Program-made: the position numbers and the translations under genes
Source of the DNA: CAZEHS01 sp964649745
GTDB lineage: Bacteria; Bacillota; Clostridia; Peptostreptococcales; Acidaminobacteraceae
Direction of reading: 5' to 3'
DNA length: 57,363 nt
Assembly (NCBI GenBank): GCA_964649745.1
Contig: CAZYQI010000022.1
Coordinates: 1 to 57,363, forward strand
The notes under the pieces: generated by a model
What the model was told of the DNA's origin: nothing
What the model saw: the letters and a program-made list of their open reading frames with translations, nothing else
Databases searched by the model: none
In this document: positions 1-8,518 of the stretch, piece by piece
How the letters are laid out: every line of letters begins with the position of its first letter
How positions within the stretch are numbered: position 1 is the first letter of the stretch

Positions 1-542
1 CTGATTCGGACAGCGACTCTGATTCAGATAGCGACTCTGATTCAGACAGCGACTCTGATTCGGACAGCGACTCTGATTCAGATAGCGACTCTGATTCAGA
101 CAGCGACTCGGACTCAGATAGCGACTCGGATTCAGACAGCGACTCGGACTCAGACAGCGACTCGGACTCAGACAGCGACTCGGATTCAGACAGCGACTCT
201 GATTCAGATAGCGATGGCGACACTCCCAGCAATCCGCCCACCACACCTTCGAGCAATCCAACTATAAACACAGTCACCAGTACGCCAAGTTTTGATAGAG
301 ACAGAGCGGACCCAGCAGTATTAGCGCAGGCACCATTGCTTGAAATTCCTGAATCAGTTGTGCCGTTAGGTGTTGCTCCGGTGACTCAGGAAATTGTTGA
401 AGAAGTTGTGCCTCTGGGTGTGCCCGTTCTTCCGAAAACAGGTGAAGTAGATCCGGCGCTATTTAGTTTCGCTGGGTTGATGACAATGGCTGCAGGCTGG
501 CTCATGAGGAAGAAGGAAGCTTCTGGCGACAGCAACCGCTAA
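1..542 (+). CDS. Ser-Asp repeat LPKTG cell-wall surface protein (3' end only)
   Basis: The reading frame is open from base 3 and the gene starts upstream of the window. The first ~70 residues are an uninterrupted Ser-Asp dipeptide tract, encoded by an 18-bp DNA periodicity, like the stalk of Sdr/clumping-factor adhesins. A Pro/Thr/Ser-rich linker follows, then the DRDRADP stretch, a duplicated VVPLGV motif, and a sorting signal: LPKTG, a hydrophobic segment (LFSFAGLMTMAAGWLM) and RKK. This predicts sortase anchoring to peptidoglycan after LPKTG cleavage. The tail is homologous to those of the four LPKTG genes downstream, so it belongs to the same local family. The ligand-binding head is outside the window. 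A terminator follows directly. Confidence 0.9.
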   Translation, partial: DSDSDSDSDSDSDSDSDSDSDSDSDSDSDSDSDSDSDSDSDSDSDSDSDSDSDSDSDSDSDSDSDSDSDSDGDTPSNPPTTPSSNPTINTVTSTPSFDRDRADPAVLAQAPLLEIPESVVPLGVAPVTQEIVEEVVPLGVPVLPKTGEVDPALFSFAGLMTMAAGWLMRKKEASGDSNR

Positions 543-569
543 TTTCTATTAATTTCAAAAGCATCAACG

Positions 570-609
570 AGAAGGGCTGGGGGAATCATTGGATAATCCC
601 AGCCCTTCT
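570..609 (+). terminator. Intrinsic terminator after the SD-repeat gene
   Basis: A perfect 12-bp stem (AGAAGGGCTGGG at 570-581, CCCAGCCCTTCT at 598-609) encloses a 16-nt loop, 28 bases after the stop codon. The U-tract is weak, so termination may be partial. A TTG in the loop (589) opens a longer frame into the next gene, but it is not a plausible start. Confidence 0.75.
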
Positions 610-723
610 GATAATGATGGTGTGTTAATTGGCCGGTCCAAATCAATCACTAAAAAGCGGGTACAATCGTACCGTGAGAGACGCAACGGTGTGTTTGTTT
701 CGGAGTTAACATCAAGGAGGTAC

Positions 724-1449
724 ATGGTGGAAGCAAAAGTAGATGTAATATATGCATTGGGCGTGGGCTCCCGGTGGGAGAATAATGAACTGCGTTATAG
801 CTTGCGAAGTATTGAAAAACACGGCAAAAATATTGGAAAAGTGTTTGTAACGGGCGAAAGGCCAGATTTTATCTCAGATGAGGTTGTGTTTACATCTTGC
901 AACGATGATTACTCCTATGGAGGGGTCAACACAAACGAAAAAATCCTCCATACGTTAAGAAACAATGAAGTAAGTGATAACTTCGTGTTTATGAACGACG
1001 ATTTTTTCTTGAACAGAGATGTTGACTTAAGCCAGTATCCTTACTATTACAAGCGGATGCTTTCGCCTGATGAGGATAGGAAAAAGTACGGAAGGAGCTT
1101 GGTATATACATACTACTACTTGGTTTTCAAAGAAAAAGAACACAAGAATTTTGAGGTACATTGTCCAATTTTATTCAATAAAAATAAATTTATGGAATTA
1201 AATGATGAATGGACTTTGTGCAAAAAATTGCCACTCGGGCTCCAAACTCGCTCTATTTACTGCAATATGCATGGAATTAAGGGCATAAAATCTGGGGATT
1301 GTAAAATCAGGAGATTTGATGCTGTAGATGAAGTAAGAAAAATTATCGAACCGCGGGATTGTTTTTCTATTGCAGATGCAGCTATTGAATCTGGCATGGA
1401 TAGGGTGTTGTCAGAGATGTTTTCAGAGAAGTCAAAGTACGAGAAATAA
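724..1449 (+). CDS. Stealth-like sugar-phosphate transferase / glycosyltransferase-like protein
   Basis: The likely start is ATG 724 (or GTG 727), directly behind AAGGAGG at 714-720, giving ~241 aa. Two blocks resemble the conserved regions of the Stealth/capsule phosphotransferase family. Near residues 6-34 is VDVIYALG..SRWENNELRYSLRSIEK, compared with the family's DVVYTWVDGSD..NELRYSLRSI. Near residue 90 is FMNDDFFLNRDV, compared with the family's YLNDDFF.. acidic motif. Stealth proteins transfer hexose-1-phosphate to build phosphodiester-linked glycans. No signal peptide or membrane segment is seen, so it should act in the cytoplasm. It follows an SD-repeat adhesin and precedes a CapA-like gene 45 bases downstream, which suggests a role in a surface glycan or in glycosylating surface proteins; this is inference. 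The catalytic assignment is by motif only. Confidence 0.6.
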   Translation: MVEAKVDVIYALGVGSRWENNELRYSLRSIEKHGKNIGKVFVTGERPDFISDEVVFTSCNDDYSYGGVNTNEKILHTLRNNEVSDNFVFMNDDFFLNRDVDLSQYPYYYKRMLSPDEDRKKYGRSLVYTYYYLVFKEKEHKNFEVHCPILFNKNKFMELNDEWTLCKKLPLGLQTRSIYCNMHGIKGIKSGDCKIRRFDAVDEVRKIIEPRDCFSIADAAIESGMDRVLSEMFSEKSKYEK

Positions 1450-1494
1450 GCTTTCTGTATGGGGAACACATTTCAGAAAATCAGGGTGATGACA

Positions 1495-3639
1495 ATGCAA
1501 AACACACACACCATTACTTTCACGGGAGACACAAGTTTAGGTGATTACTATTTGTCCAAACCCCAACAAAAGGCGGCTCTATACCGACTTGAAAATAATC
1601 CGGTTTCGTTTTTTGAGGGAGTGAAACAAGTAATTGAAGGCAGCGACCACCTTATAATTAATTTCGAGTCAGTTTTAGCCAAGAATCCCGAAATTGTGTT
1701 GTATGATAAAAAATATCCCAATTACGACGATCCGGATAGAACAATTAGTATGTTAAAAGCACTCGGTGTTACCGCCGTTTGTCTTGCTAATAATCATACG
1801 ATGGATTTTGGACCTGAAATCATGCGAATGACTAAACAAACGCTTGAAACAGCAGAGATTGAAAGCTTTGGTGGAGATGAGGATGTGACGTTGGCGTCCA
1901 AACCGTTAATCATTCTCTTAGAGGGCATTGAAAAGGTGAAAAGAGTCTACGTGTTTTCTGGATTGTATGCATCCAAGCGTTATCATGAAGAATTCTCTTT
2001 TTTCTCCCAAAAAGAGAAAATGGGTGTATGCCCATTAGAAATTCAAACGCTACAAAAAACAATCTCGGAATTGCGTATTCGCGAACCGGAGGCAATCATA
2101 ATTGTATGTCCTCATTGGCAAGGCTTTGACTATAAACGGGTATCTCCCAAGATTGAGAGTCTTTGTCGGAATATCATTGATTCGGGAGCGGACTATATTT
2201 TTGCTCATGGCACTCATATGGTGAACCCTATTGAGAAGTACAAGGACGGTTTGATCGCATATTCCTTGGGAAATTTTGTTTTTAATTCCCCAGGGCGCTA
2301 TAATCAGCATAAAGCTCCACCGTACAGCCTAATTGTAAGGCTGGAGATAACGGAGCATGGAGGAGAATGGAATGTCGAAGAGCGTTTTTATCCAATTATA
2401 TCAGACAATAAAAGAACAGGGTTTAGATGCCGTACAATTGAAGAAATCGAATCCATGGAATTGTGCGATACCTTATCGAAAATGATATACTCTCCTTTTG
2501 AAAGTTCATTTATTTCAAAAAACGATAAAAGAGGCGTGTATATTTTACCTGTCGGGCCGCCGTTAAAGAATACAAAGGTTAATGATGACCCCGGTTCATT
2601 TTATGAAACAATCAGATCGCTGATCTGGAAAACACCGAATGTTTACAGTTCAGAGATATTCTCTACAAAGACGCTGCTGGCAGGTGAGTTCAGCAAGCGA
2701 GGCCATGAAGCAAAAGTCCTGGGCAAATACTTAACTGTAGAAATTAAAAAGAAGAGGTTGTACTATTTAGAAAGTGAGTCATCCCATACCTCTTTACTGG
2801 GTTGGCGCATGCTAAAGAACAAAGCGCATGCAAGGGATTTATTCAGAATGGCTGGACTATCCATCGCCAACGGAAGATGTTATAAAAAAGACCAAAAAGA
2901 GGAGGCAGAAGCATTCGGATTAAGCTTGAATGCGTGTGTAGTCAAACCCATTGATGGGAGAAAAGGTCTGGGTATAACGGTGGGCGTAAGGGGCAAGAAT
3001 GCTTTTCAGCGTGCTTGGGAAAATGCATCCTCAGCGACAAGTGAAGGGATTTTGGTGGAAGAGCAATTCTGCGGCGGTGTCGAGGCAAGGTACATGGTAG
3101 TGGGCAATAAGTGCGTCGCGGTGATTCAGCGAGTTCCTCCGCATGTTATTGGCAATGGTGTGGATTCCATTGAGATACTCATAAATAAGAAAAACGAAGA
3201 ACGGGGAAAAAATCCGCATTTAAAAAATAAGCCCATAATCATGAATTCTCATCGTGTGGAAGAAATTCGAAAGCAAGGATTTGAATTAGGTAGCGTACCT
3301 CCCAAAGATATGCCGGTTCTAATTGATTGGAAATCCGGATTGTCCTCAGGTGCGGATTCCTATGATATTACAGCTGAGGCGCACCGGAATTATAAGGAGA
3401 TAGCTGAGTGTGTTTCTCATGTCATGGATGGTTTGGATGTCATTGGCGTTGATATATTGGCTGTTGATCATAAGAAAGCGGCCAGTAACGCGGATTATAT
3501 TATTGTGGAAGCGAACACCCGACCTGGAATTGGCGGCCATCATTATCCTGTTTATGGGAACCCGATAAATGTGGCTGGCTATATTGTTGAGCATGGTTTG
3601 AAGATGATTGCGAAGCAAACATCTTCAGAGAACCCCTGA
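1495..3639 (+). CDS. CapA-like metallophosphatase fused to an ATP-grasp ligase domain
   Basis: ATG 1495 is preferred because AGGGTGA lies 6 bases upstream; in-frame ATGs at 1459 and 1489 are poorly placed. The ~714-aa protein has two parts. Residues 1-300 match the CapA/PgsA poly-gamma-glutamate capsule family: FTGDTSLG, INFESVL, LANNHTMDFG (~98), PHWQGFDY, FAHGTHM (~239) and AYSLGNFVF. Residues ~430-700 look like a cyanophycin-synthetase/GshF-type ATP-grasp: a VVKPIDGRKGLG phosphate-binding loop (~481), ILVEEQF and the metal-binding VEANTRPGIGGHH (~672). ATP-grasp enzymes join a carboxylate to an amine through an acyl phosphate, so the fusion suggests synthesis or attachment of an amino-acid polymer or peptide-like cap. 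No signal peptide is visible, unlike typical membrane-anchored CapA. Substrate unknown. Confidence 0.75.
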   Translation: MQNTHTITFTGDTSLGDYYLSKPQQKAALYRLENNPVSFFEGVKQVIEGSDHLIINFESVLAKNPEIVLYDKKYPNYDDPDRTISMLKALGVTAVCLANNHTMDFGPEIMRMTKQTLETAEIESFGGDEDVTLASKPLIILLEGIEKVKRVYVFSGLYASKRYHEEFSFFSQKEKMGVCPLEIQTLQKTISELRIREPEAIIIVCPHWQGFDYKRVSPKIESLCRNIIDSGADYIFAHGTHMVNPIEKYKDGLIAYSLGNFVFNSPGRYNQHKAPPYSLIVRLEITEHGGEWNVEERFYPIISDNKRTGFRCRTIEEIESMELCDTLSKMIYSPFESSFISKNDKRGVYILPVGPPLKNTKVNDDPGSFYETIRSLIWKTPNVYSSEIFSTKTLLAGEFSKRGHEAKVLGKYLTVEIKKKRLYYLESESSHTSLLGWRMLKNKAHARDLFRMAGLSIANGRCYKKDQKEEAEAFGLSLNACVVKPIDGRKGLGITVGVRGKNAFQRAWENASSATSEGILVEEQFCGGVEARYMVVGNKCVAVIQRVPPHVIGNGVDSIEILINKKNEERGKNPHLKNKPIIMNSHRVEEIRKQGFELGSVPPKDMPVLIDWKSGLSSGADSYDITAEAHRNYKEIAECVSHVMDGLDVIGVDILAVDHKKAASNADYIIVEANTRPGIGGHHYPVYGNPINVAGYIVEHGLKMIAKQTSSENP

Positions 3640-4145
3640 TCCCTGGGTGGAATATGGAGGATCTGGAGTTTCTCTCAAGCTTATGGCGGGTATGTTACTA
3701 GCGTATAAGCCCTTGGTTAGACTGTTTCCAATTAATTTTTGTATCTGTTGCCGAGAATTGACCGCCCATTTCTTTCTAACTCTATCCGATGCCTAACAGT
3801 TCTAAGACTCCCGCTTCTTAAAGCGGCGAGCGGAGAACTGTAGAGTCCCTGGATCCGTTCAACTAAGCTTCGGACGGAGTAGGAACTCCACTCGAAGCAA
3901 AGGTTCACTTCATTTCACGAAATTCTCTTACGGTAGTTCTTGTTGAAGCGCATCCTTTGATGGTACTTGGCGGAGCAGTATTGACGAATCATTGTACTAA
4001 GTGGTCTTTCTGTTATATCAACCCGGATTCGGTGTTTCGATGTGTAATGGATTTCAATAATCAGCTATATTCGGACCGCTGGAAAGAACGCCATTTTCTA
4101 AGGGGAGTTTGGCAGACGTGTTCCTAATTATGAGGGAGAGTTGCT
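3640..4145. other. 506-bp gene-free spacer with a structured segment
   Basis: No convincing coding sequence was found. The 3' UTR of the CapA/ATP-grasp gene runs into a strongly self-complementary segment around 3796-3920 (listed separately). The remainder, up to GAGGGAG before the next start, shows no clear promoter. Confidence 0.5.
3796..3918 (+). other. Structured intergenic segment; possible remnant of a mobile-element end or RNA
   Basis: ACAGTTCT (3796-3803) pairs perfectly with AGAACTGT (3834-3841). Inside this is a CCGCTT/AAGCGG hairpin. Immediately downstream a second hairpin can form (TCCGT/ACGGA), followed by GGAACTCCACTCGAAGC. The style, a CTCCC hairpin then GGAACTCC...CGAAGC, reminds me of the right ends/guide-RNA regions of IS200/IS605-type elements. 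No TnpA or TnpB frame is present, so this is only a suggestion. It could also be an uncharacterised structured leader for the gene at 4146. Confidence 0.3.
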
Positions 4146-5843
4146 ATGACAAAAATACAAGGACATATGGTAATTGAGGATCGCCTGAATAGATTAAAAG
4201 AACGAATTTGTGGGGCTGAGGTGTATGTAACAGAAAATATGAAGAAGCATTTTGGCAAAAAGGCAAAATATGTAATATTTATTTCTGCAAGTGATGCCGA
4301 TTCTAGAGCATATGTATGCAAAGGAAGAGGGAATACAGTCGAATCCAGTTGGAAAAATGCAGTGGATATTCTGTATAAGCACATTAGAGAGTATGAGTTG
4401 AATCCTTGCTGGATAAAAACGGATATTGTAAGAGAAATACGTGCTTATAGCGAAAAGGAGTTACATCAATACATAGCTCAGTTTAAAAGTGGATTTTTTA
4501 GAGAAGGAATTTCTCTAGATTATATGATGAACCACGCATTCATGGAACAGGAAGTTAATGGGAACGGGATGCTCGCGAAGGCGAAGGATGGCCGTTTGGC
4601 AGTGCTGGATTGGAGCAAAATTGCAAGTTACGTTCGAAAGAACTCCAAACAGACTATAGAAATTGAACACGATGAAAAACGTGCAGTCTATTGCTTTGAC
4701 ACCATTGGTTTTTTTCATGATGGGTATGACTGTTATGACCTCTATAGCGATGCGATCAATAACGGACGACGGGTGGTTGATATTGCAGAAAAGGCGGTTA
4801 TTAAAGGAATCATCGACAAAGCGTCGCATTATCTAAAAAGCCAAGTTGATCCAACCGGAAAATTCAGGTATGGATATTCACCTAGATGGAACAAGGAACG
4901 TAACAGTTACAACATTGTCCGCCATGCTGGAACGATATATTCTATGATTGAGAGCTATGAAGTAAGCCCGGACACTGGACTTAAAGATGCCATTGAGCGT
5001 GCGTTGGGCTATCTAATAGATAAAAACATGGAAGTTTTCGATAATTTGGTAGGAGAAAGCAGAGCCTTCGTTATTGAGCGAAAGAACAACGAGCTCAAGC
5101 TTGGCGCAAATGCCGCGTCTATGTTGGCTTTGACAAAATACAGAACTGTGTTCAAGGACGACAGGTATAGCGAGATTACTGAAAAACTGGCTCTTGGGAT
5201 AGAGTATTTCCAAGAGGAAGGCGGCGGTTTTGTTCACGTATTGAACAGCGCCGATTTGAGTGTTAAAGACAAATATCGGATAATTTATTACGATGGCGAA
5301 GCGGCATTTGCATTACTTCGATTATATGCAATTGACCATAAGGAAAGATGGCTCGAAATTATTACAAGGGCATTTGAACACTACATTCAAAATGATTACT
5401 GGAGATATCACGATCACTGGCTCAGTTACTGTTCCAATGAAATATTGAAATTTAAGCCGGATAATAAGTACGTGGTGTTCAATTTATTGAACGCGGAGGA
5501 GATACTCGATAAATGTCAACAAAAGTTAATTGCACAGCCGGTATTGCTGGAGCTATTGATGGCAACCCGCAATATGATTATGCGGTTGGCATGTCAGGAG
5601 AATTGCATTGACGCAATCGAAAAATTTGACAAACGAAAACTCGATATTGCAATCGAGCATAGGGTTAAGCATCAGCTCAATGGGTTCTTCTTTCCTGAAG
5701 TGGCCATTTACTTCAAGCGTCCAAAAGCGATTGAAGGTTCCTTCTTTGTTAGAGAGGATGCGTTCAGAGTACGAATAGATGATGTGCAACATAATCTTTC
5801 GGGATACTGTTGCTACTACCAAAGCCTAATTGCGGACTGTTAG
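4146..5843 (+). CDS. Unknown protein with an alpha-toroid (six-hairpin-like) region
   Basis: The start at ATG 4146 has GAGGGAG 6-7 bases upstream. The 565-aa protein has no signal peptide or clear membrane segment. The N-terminal ~200 residues are of unknown family, rich in aromatic and charged residues. From about residue 220 the pattern of repeated helix pairs with motifs such as RHAGTIYSMIESYE (~260) and YYDGEAAFALLRLY (~381), plus W/Y/H-rich loops (NDYWRYHDHWLSY), resembles (alpha/alpha)6-barrel glycosidases, epimerases and lyases. The family is not recognised with confidence. It lies on the same strand as the Stealth-like and CapA/ATP-grasp genes and may work with them on a surface polymer. 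The 506-bp gap before it suggests its own promoter. Confidence 0.55.
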   Translation: MTKIQGHMVIEDRLNRLKERICGAEVYVTENMKKHFGKKAKYVIFISASDADSRAYVCKGRGNTVESSWKNAVDILYKHIREYELNPCWIKTDIVREIRAYSEKELHQYIAQFKSGFFREGISLDYMMNHAFMEQEVNGNGMLAKAKDGRLAVLDWSKIASYVRKNSKQTIEIEHDEKRAVYCFDTIGFFHDGYDCYDLYSDAINNGRRVVDIAEKAVIKGIIDKASHYLKSQVDPTGKFRYGYSPRWNKERNSYNIVRHAGTIYSMIESYEVSPDTGLKDAIERALGYLIDKNMEVFDNLVGESRAFVIERKNNELKLGANAASMLALTKYRTVFKDDRYSEITEKLALGIEYFQEEGGGFVHVLNSADLSVKDKYRIIYYDGEAAFALLRLYAIDHKERWLEIITRAFEHYIQNDYWRYHDHWLSYCSNEILKFKPDNKYVVFNLLNAEEILDKCQQKLIAQPVLLELLMATRNMIMRLACQENCIDAIEKFDKRKLDIAIEHRVKHQLNGFFFPEVAIYFKRPKAIEGSFFVREDAFRVRIDDVQHNLSGYCCYYQSLIADC

Positions 5844-6207
5844 GTATCGGATAAACAAGCAAAAAAATTGCTGTTAAATATAGGGATACAAACTGTTTTA
5901 GACATTGACTAAGAGGCAGCGGTGATCAAAAGGGCGAGAAAAAGAGATACAATACTTGATAACAACCAATGAAGGAGTATTAATCCGAATATTATCAATA
6001 CATTAAAGAGATATTGCACAGGATATAGAGCGCATTTTTCAATTGATAATTGTAAAATTACAAAAACATTACATTTGCAATAATTGCAAGAGAACTTATT
6101 ATATGCCGCAATATGTGGTGCCATAGAAGAAGAATTCGGAGATATGTAGAATTTTCAGAATAATAGAATATCAGACGAGAACGATTACCATAATCAATTA
6201 AGCAAAA
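5844..6207. other. AT-rich gene-free spacer
   Basis: This stretch is noticeably AT-richer than the flanking genes. I see no plausible coding sequence and no clear terminator for the upstream gene. It ends at the promoter of the first riboswitch-controlled adhesin gene. Confidence 0.5.
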
Positions 6208-6236
6208 TGTTTAAAATTGCTATTTTGTGGTATACA
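6208..6236 (+). promoter_or_regulatory. Sigma-A-type promoter of LPKTG gene 2 (shared motif)
   Basis: TGTTTA (6208-6213), a 17-bp spacer, then TATACA (6231-6236) preceded by TGG, giving an extended -10 (TG-N-TATACA). The same layout, TGTTTR-N17-TATANA with TGG before the -10, recurs before the riboswitches at 8519 and 11795. That recurrence is the main support. Confidence 0.65.
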
Positions 6237-6279
6237 TTAAACGAAAGCGAATCTACATACTGCGCAGAAATTGAATACA

Positions 6280-6367
6280 TGCGTAAAAGCAAATCACTTG
6301 AAAGAGTGAGACGCAAAGCCTGAGTCTAAAGCATCCCCCAGGATGCCATGACCGCCCGACTGCCGCA
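6280..6367 (+). promoter_or_regulatory. c-di-GMP-I (GEMM-I) riboswitch aptamer, copy 1
   Basis: GEMM-I landmarks appear in order: AAGCAAA, a hairpin with a GAAA tetraloop (CACTTGAAAGAGTG), GACGCAAAGCC, GAGTCTAAAG, a second hairpin (GCATCC/GGATGC), ATGACC and CCGACTGCCG. The closing P1 can form between TGCG (6280-6283) and CGCA (6364-6367). It sits ~45 bases after the promoter -10 and ~100 bases before the LPKTG gene at 6465. The P1 3' strand is shared with the following terminator, so ligand binding should favour read-through. Confidence 0.92.
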
Positions 6368-6389
6368 TAGCAACTTGTGGCGGTTTTTT
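6359..6389 (+). terminator. Riboswitch-controlled terminator, copy 1
   Basis: ACTGCCGCA (6359-6367) pairs with TGTGGCGGT (6376-6384) with G-U wobbles, followed by a run of T to 6389. The first strand includes the conserved 3' end of the aptamer (ACTGCC) and P1 strand CGCA, so the aptamer and terminator should be mutually exclusive. Confidence 0.85.
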
Positions 6390-6464
6390 ATTTGCTTTTC
6401 ACAGAACCGTTTCTTGTGAGACAACGTGTATTTCAACCAATGGAACAAGAAAGAGGTGAAAATA

Positions 6465-8378
6465 ATGAGGAGGTTCAGAAGCAGAAGGTTTGCGATGCTG
6501 ATGATCTTGATGCTGACACTCTCAATGGTGATTCAGGGAGTAGCACCAGTGGCATTTGCAGAATCGGAAGATCCAGTGTTTGACCAGTCAAGGATTCCTA
6601 CTGAGGGGATGCCATCTGGTGAAACATCGGAAGGTTTGGCTGAAAGCATGGCAATTCAGGTTGTTAATCCGGCAATGACCATTGCTACATCAGTAAACAA
6701 AGCGGAGGCATGGCCGGGTGAACTCGTAAGATTCACGTTTGTGGTTACCAATACCGGCGACAAGAATTTGTATGATGTAGATGTAGATGACTCAATAGAA
6801 CCGGGTGGACCTTCGAATATAGAGGATATTGATATAGGGCAATCCAAAATCTATATTCGAGATTACAGAATTCCGAACGATGCACGGGGCGTGATTACAA
6901 ATGAAGGCTGGGCGGACGGGTGGTATTGGAACTGGGGATGGAAAACGATCCAGTCGGACCACAGTAGCGCCAGCGTCACTGTTAAGTGGCCGGGAATCTC
7001 GCTTACTAAGTTGGCCGATAAGGCAGATGCTTTTCCTGGTGAAACTGTGAAGTACACCTTCCGCGTAACCAACACAGGAACGGTGCCTTTGTATGATATT
7101 GCATTACAGGACTCTGATGTAAACTACCATGACGGTGTGGAAATGCTTGCAGCAGGTGCGTTCCAAGATTTTGAGTATGATTATATGATTCTGTGTCCAG
7201 TGGAACCAAAAGGTGACGCCGAGGCGTTGTCGTTGCCTAGTTTCACGAACCATGCAAGTGTTGTTGGGTATGTGCAGGATCAGCCAGAGCCCTCTGACCT
7301 TAGCATTCTCTGCGTGCGTCCGCCAAAAGATGTTAAGGCTGAAGCGGAAGCAACCATCAACCTGAAAGAAGAATCTCTGGGGCTTATTTTGAACAAGCAT
7401 GTAGAGGCGGATTCAGAAATGATGCCTAGTGTGGCAGCGGCTCAAGACCGGGAAGGGCCCATTGTTGGCGAAAGGTGCTTGTTGGTTAACGGAGATCAGG
7501 AGTCAGTATTCTATTTCTTCGATCTCTACAATGACGGCAATGCCCCCCTTCACAACATTGTGATTCATGATCCGATGCTCGGGAATATCTCTGTAGAAGG
7601 AGAAATTCCCGTTGATGGACATAAACTAGTTGGACCGATTGAGTATTCCTTGGCGGCAGTAACATCATGGCCTTTAATCAACACTGCCATGGCCACAGCA
7701 GATGGTTACTGCAAGTCTGTAGAATCCAATGAAGATTCTGCCTGTGTCAATTTGGCCAAGATTAGCATTGATAAGACCGTCGCGCCAGAAGCTATTACAC
7801 TGGGCGCAGAGGTGATTTATACCCTTAAAATCACCAATGAAGGAAATACGGCGCTCTACGATATTGAAGTAAACGATTCGAATATTGCGTATACAACCAC
7901 TATCCCAATGCTAGCTCCGGGAGCTGTTGCTACGATTGAGGTTCCGTATACCATACAGACCGGAGATGTGGTGAACGGACAATTCGTTAATACCGCCAGT
8001 GTAACGGCAAATACCTGCGCTGAAGATATGCAGGGTGATAATGAAATTTACTTTTTCCAATGTATGCAGGTGGGTGATTCGGATGGCGCTGTTGTTACAG
8101 TAACTATACCTACGACAACAACGACAACGACAACCACCACCACAACTCCTGGCGGAGGACGTGACAGAGCAGAACCTCCTGTAGTTATTACGGAAGCGCC
8201 TGTTCCTCTGGCAGCCCCGGTAATTATCCCATCACCGGTTGCAGCGCCTGTTATCGAGGATGAAGTGATTCCTTTAGGCGTACCGGTACTTCCTAAAACC
8301 GGGGAGCTTCCTTTGGAACTCTTCTACGGATTGGGTGGTATGCTGACAGCACTTGGTGTATACCTTAAACGCAGATAG
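6465..8378 (+). CDS. LPKTG cell-wall protein with DUF11-like repeats
   Basis: The start is ATG 6465 behind AAGAGGTGA; an in-frame ATG at 6426 would add 13 residues ahead of a normal signal peptide. The 637-aa product begins with MRRFRSRRFAMLMILMLTLS and a signal-peptidase site near VAFAES. The body has about four DUF11/CARDB-like beta-sandwich repeats; three show the hallmark TFVVTNTGDKNLYDV / TFRVTNTGTVPLYDI / TLKITNEGNTALYDI. A 12-Thr run (~550), GGGRDRAEPP and Pro/Ala linker lead to VIPLGVPVLPKTGE, a hydrophobic stretch and KRR. Role: extracellular, covalently wall-linked adhesin or stalk; ligand unknown. Expression is predicted to be raised by c-di-GMP through the leader riboswitch. The leader peptide and tail closely match those of the next gene. 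Confidence 0.88.
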   Translation: MRRFRSRRFAMLMILMLTLSMVIQGVAPVAFAESEDPVFDQSRIPTEGMPSGETSEGLAESMAIQVVNPAMTIATSVNKAEAWPGELVRFTFVVTNTGDKNLYDVDVDDSIEPGGPSNIEDIDIGQSKIYIRDYRIPNDARGVITNEGWADGWYWNWGWKTIQSDHSSASVTVKWPGISLTKLADKADAFPGETVKYTFRVTNTGTVPLYDIALQDSDVNYHDGVEMLAAGAFQDFEYDYMILCPVEPKGDAEALSLPSFTNHASVVGYVQDQPEPSDLSILCVRPPKDVKAEAEATINLKEESLGLILNKHVEADSEMMPSVAAAQDREGPIVGERCLLVNGDQESVFYFFDLYNDGNAPLHNIVIHDPMLGNISVEGEIPVDGHKLVGPIEYSLAAVTSWPLINTAMATADGYCKSVESNEDSACVNLAKISIDKTVAPEAITLGAEVIYTLKITNEGNTALYDIEVNDSNIAYTTTIPMLAPGAVATIEVPYTIQTGDVVNGQFVNTASVTANTCAEDMQGDNEIYFFQCMQVGDSDGAVVTVTIPTTTTTTTTTTTTPGGGRDRAEPPVVITEAPVPLAAPVIIPSPVAAPVIEDEVIPLGVPVLPKTGELPLELFYGLGGMLTALGVYLKRR

Positions 8379-8402
8379 TATCCGATAAACGGCTGAGATT
8401 TC

Positions 8403-8431
8403 AAATGCCCTCCTTGTTTTGGAGGGCATTT
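8403..8431 (+). terminator. Intrinsic terminator after LPKTG gene 2
   Basis: AAATGCCCTCC (8403-8413) and GGAGGGCATTT (8421-8431) form a perfect 11-bp stem with a 7-nt loop; the U-tract is short. Confidence 0.8.
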
Positions 8432-8451
8432 GTGTGCAAAGACTAAGAAAA

Positions 8452-8480
8452 TGTTTGAAGCTCAGTTTTTATGGTATAGA
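8452..8480 (+). promoter_or_regulatory. Promoter of LPKTG gene 3 (shared motif)
   Basis: TGTTTG (8452-8457), 17-bp spacer, TATAGA (8475-8480) with TGG just before the -10, matching the promoters before the other two riboswitches in spacing and sequence. Confidence 0.62.
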
Positions 8481-8518
8481 TGACGTAAAGTAAGAAGCTG
8501 CTGGAAAGAGAAGAATAA

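Noticed and set aside
1..212. Short regular repeats that could be read as a CRISPR array
   Set aside because: The 18-bp period has no unique spacers and translates as a continuous Ser-Asp tract in the frame of the LPKTG protein.
3608..3796. Small plus-strand frame after the CapA/ATP-grasp gene
   Set aside because: It overlaps the end of the real gene, has no RBS, and its composition is not protein-like.
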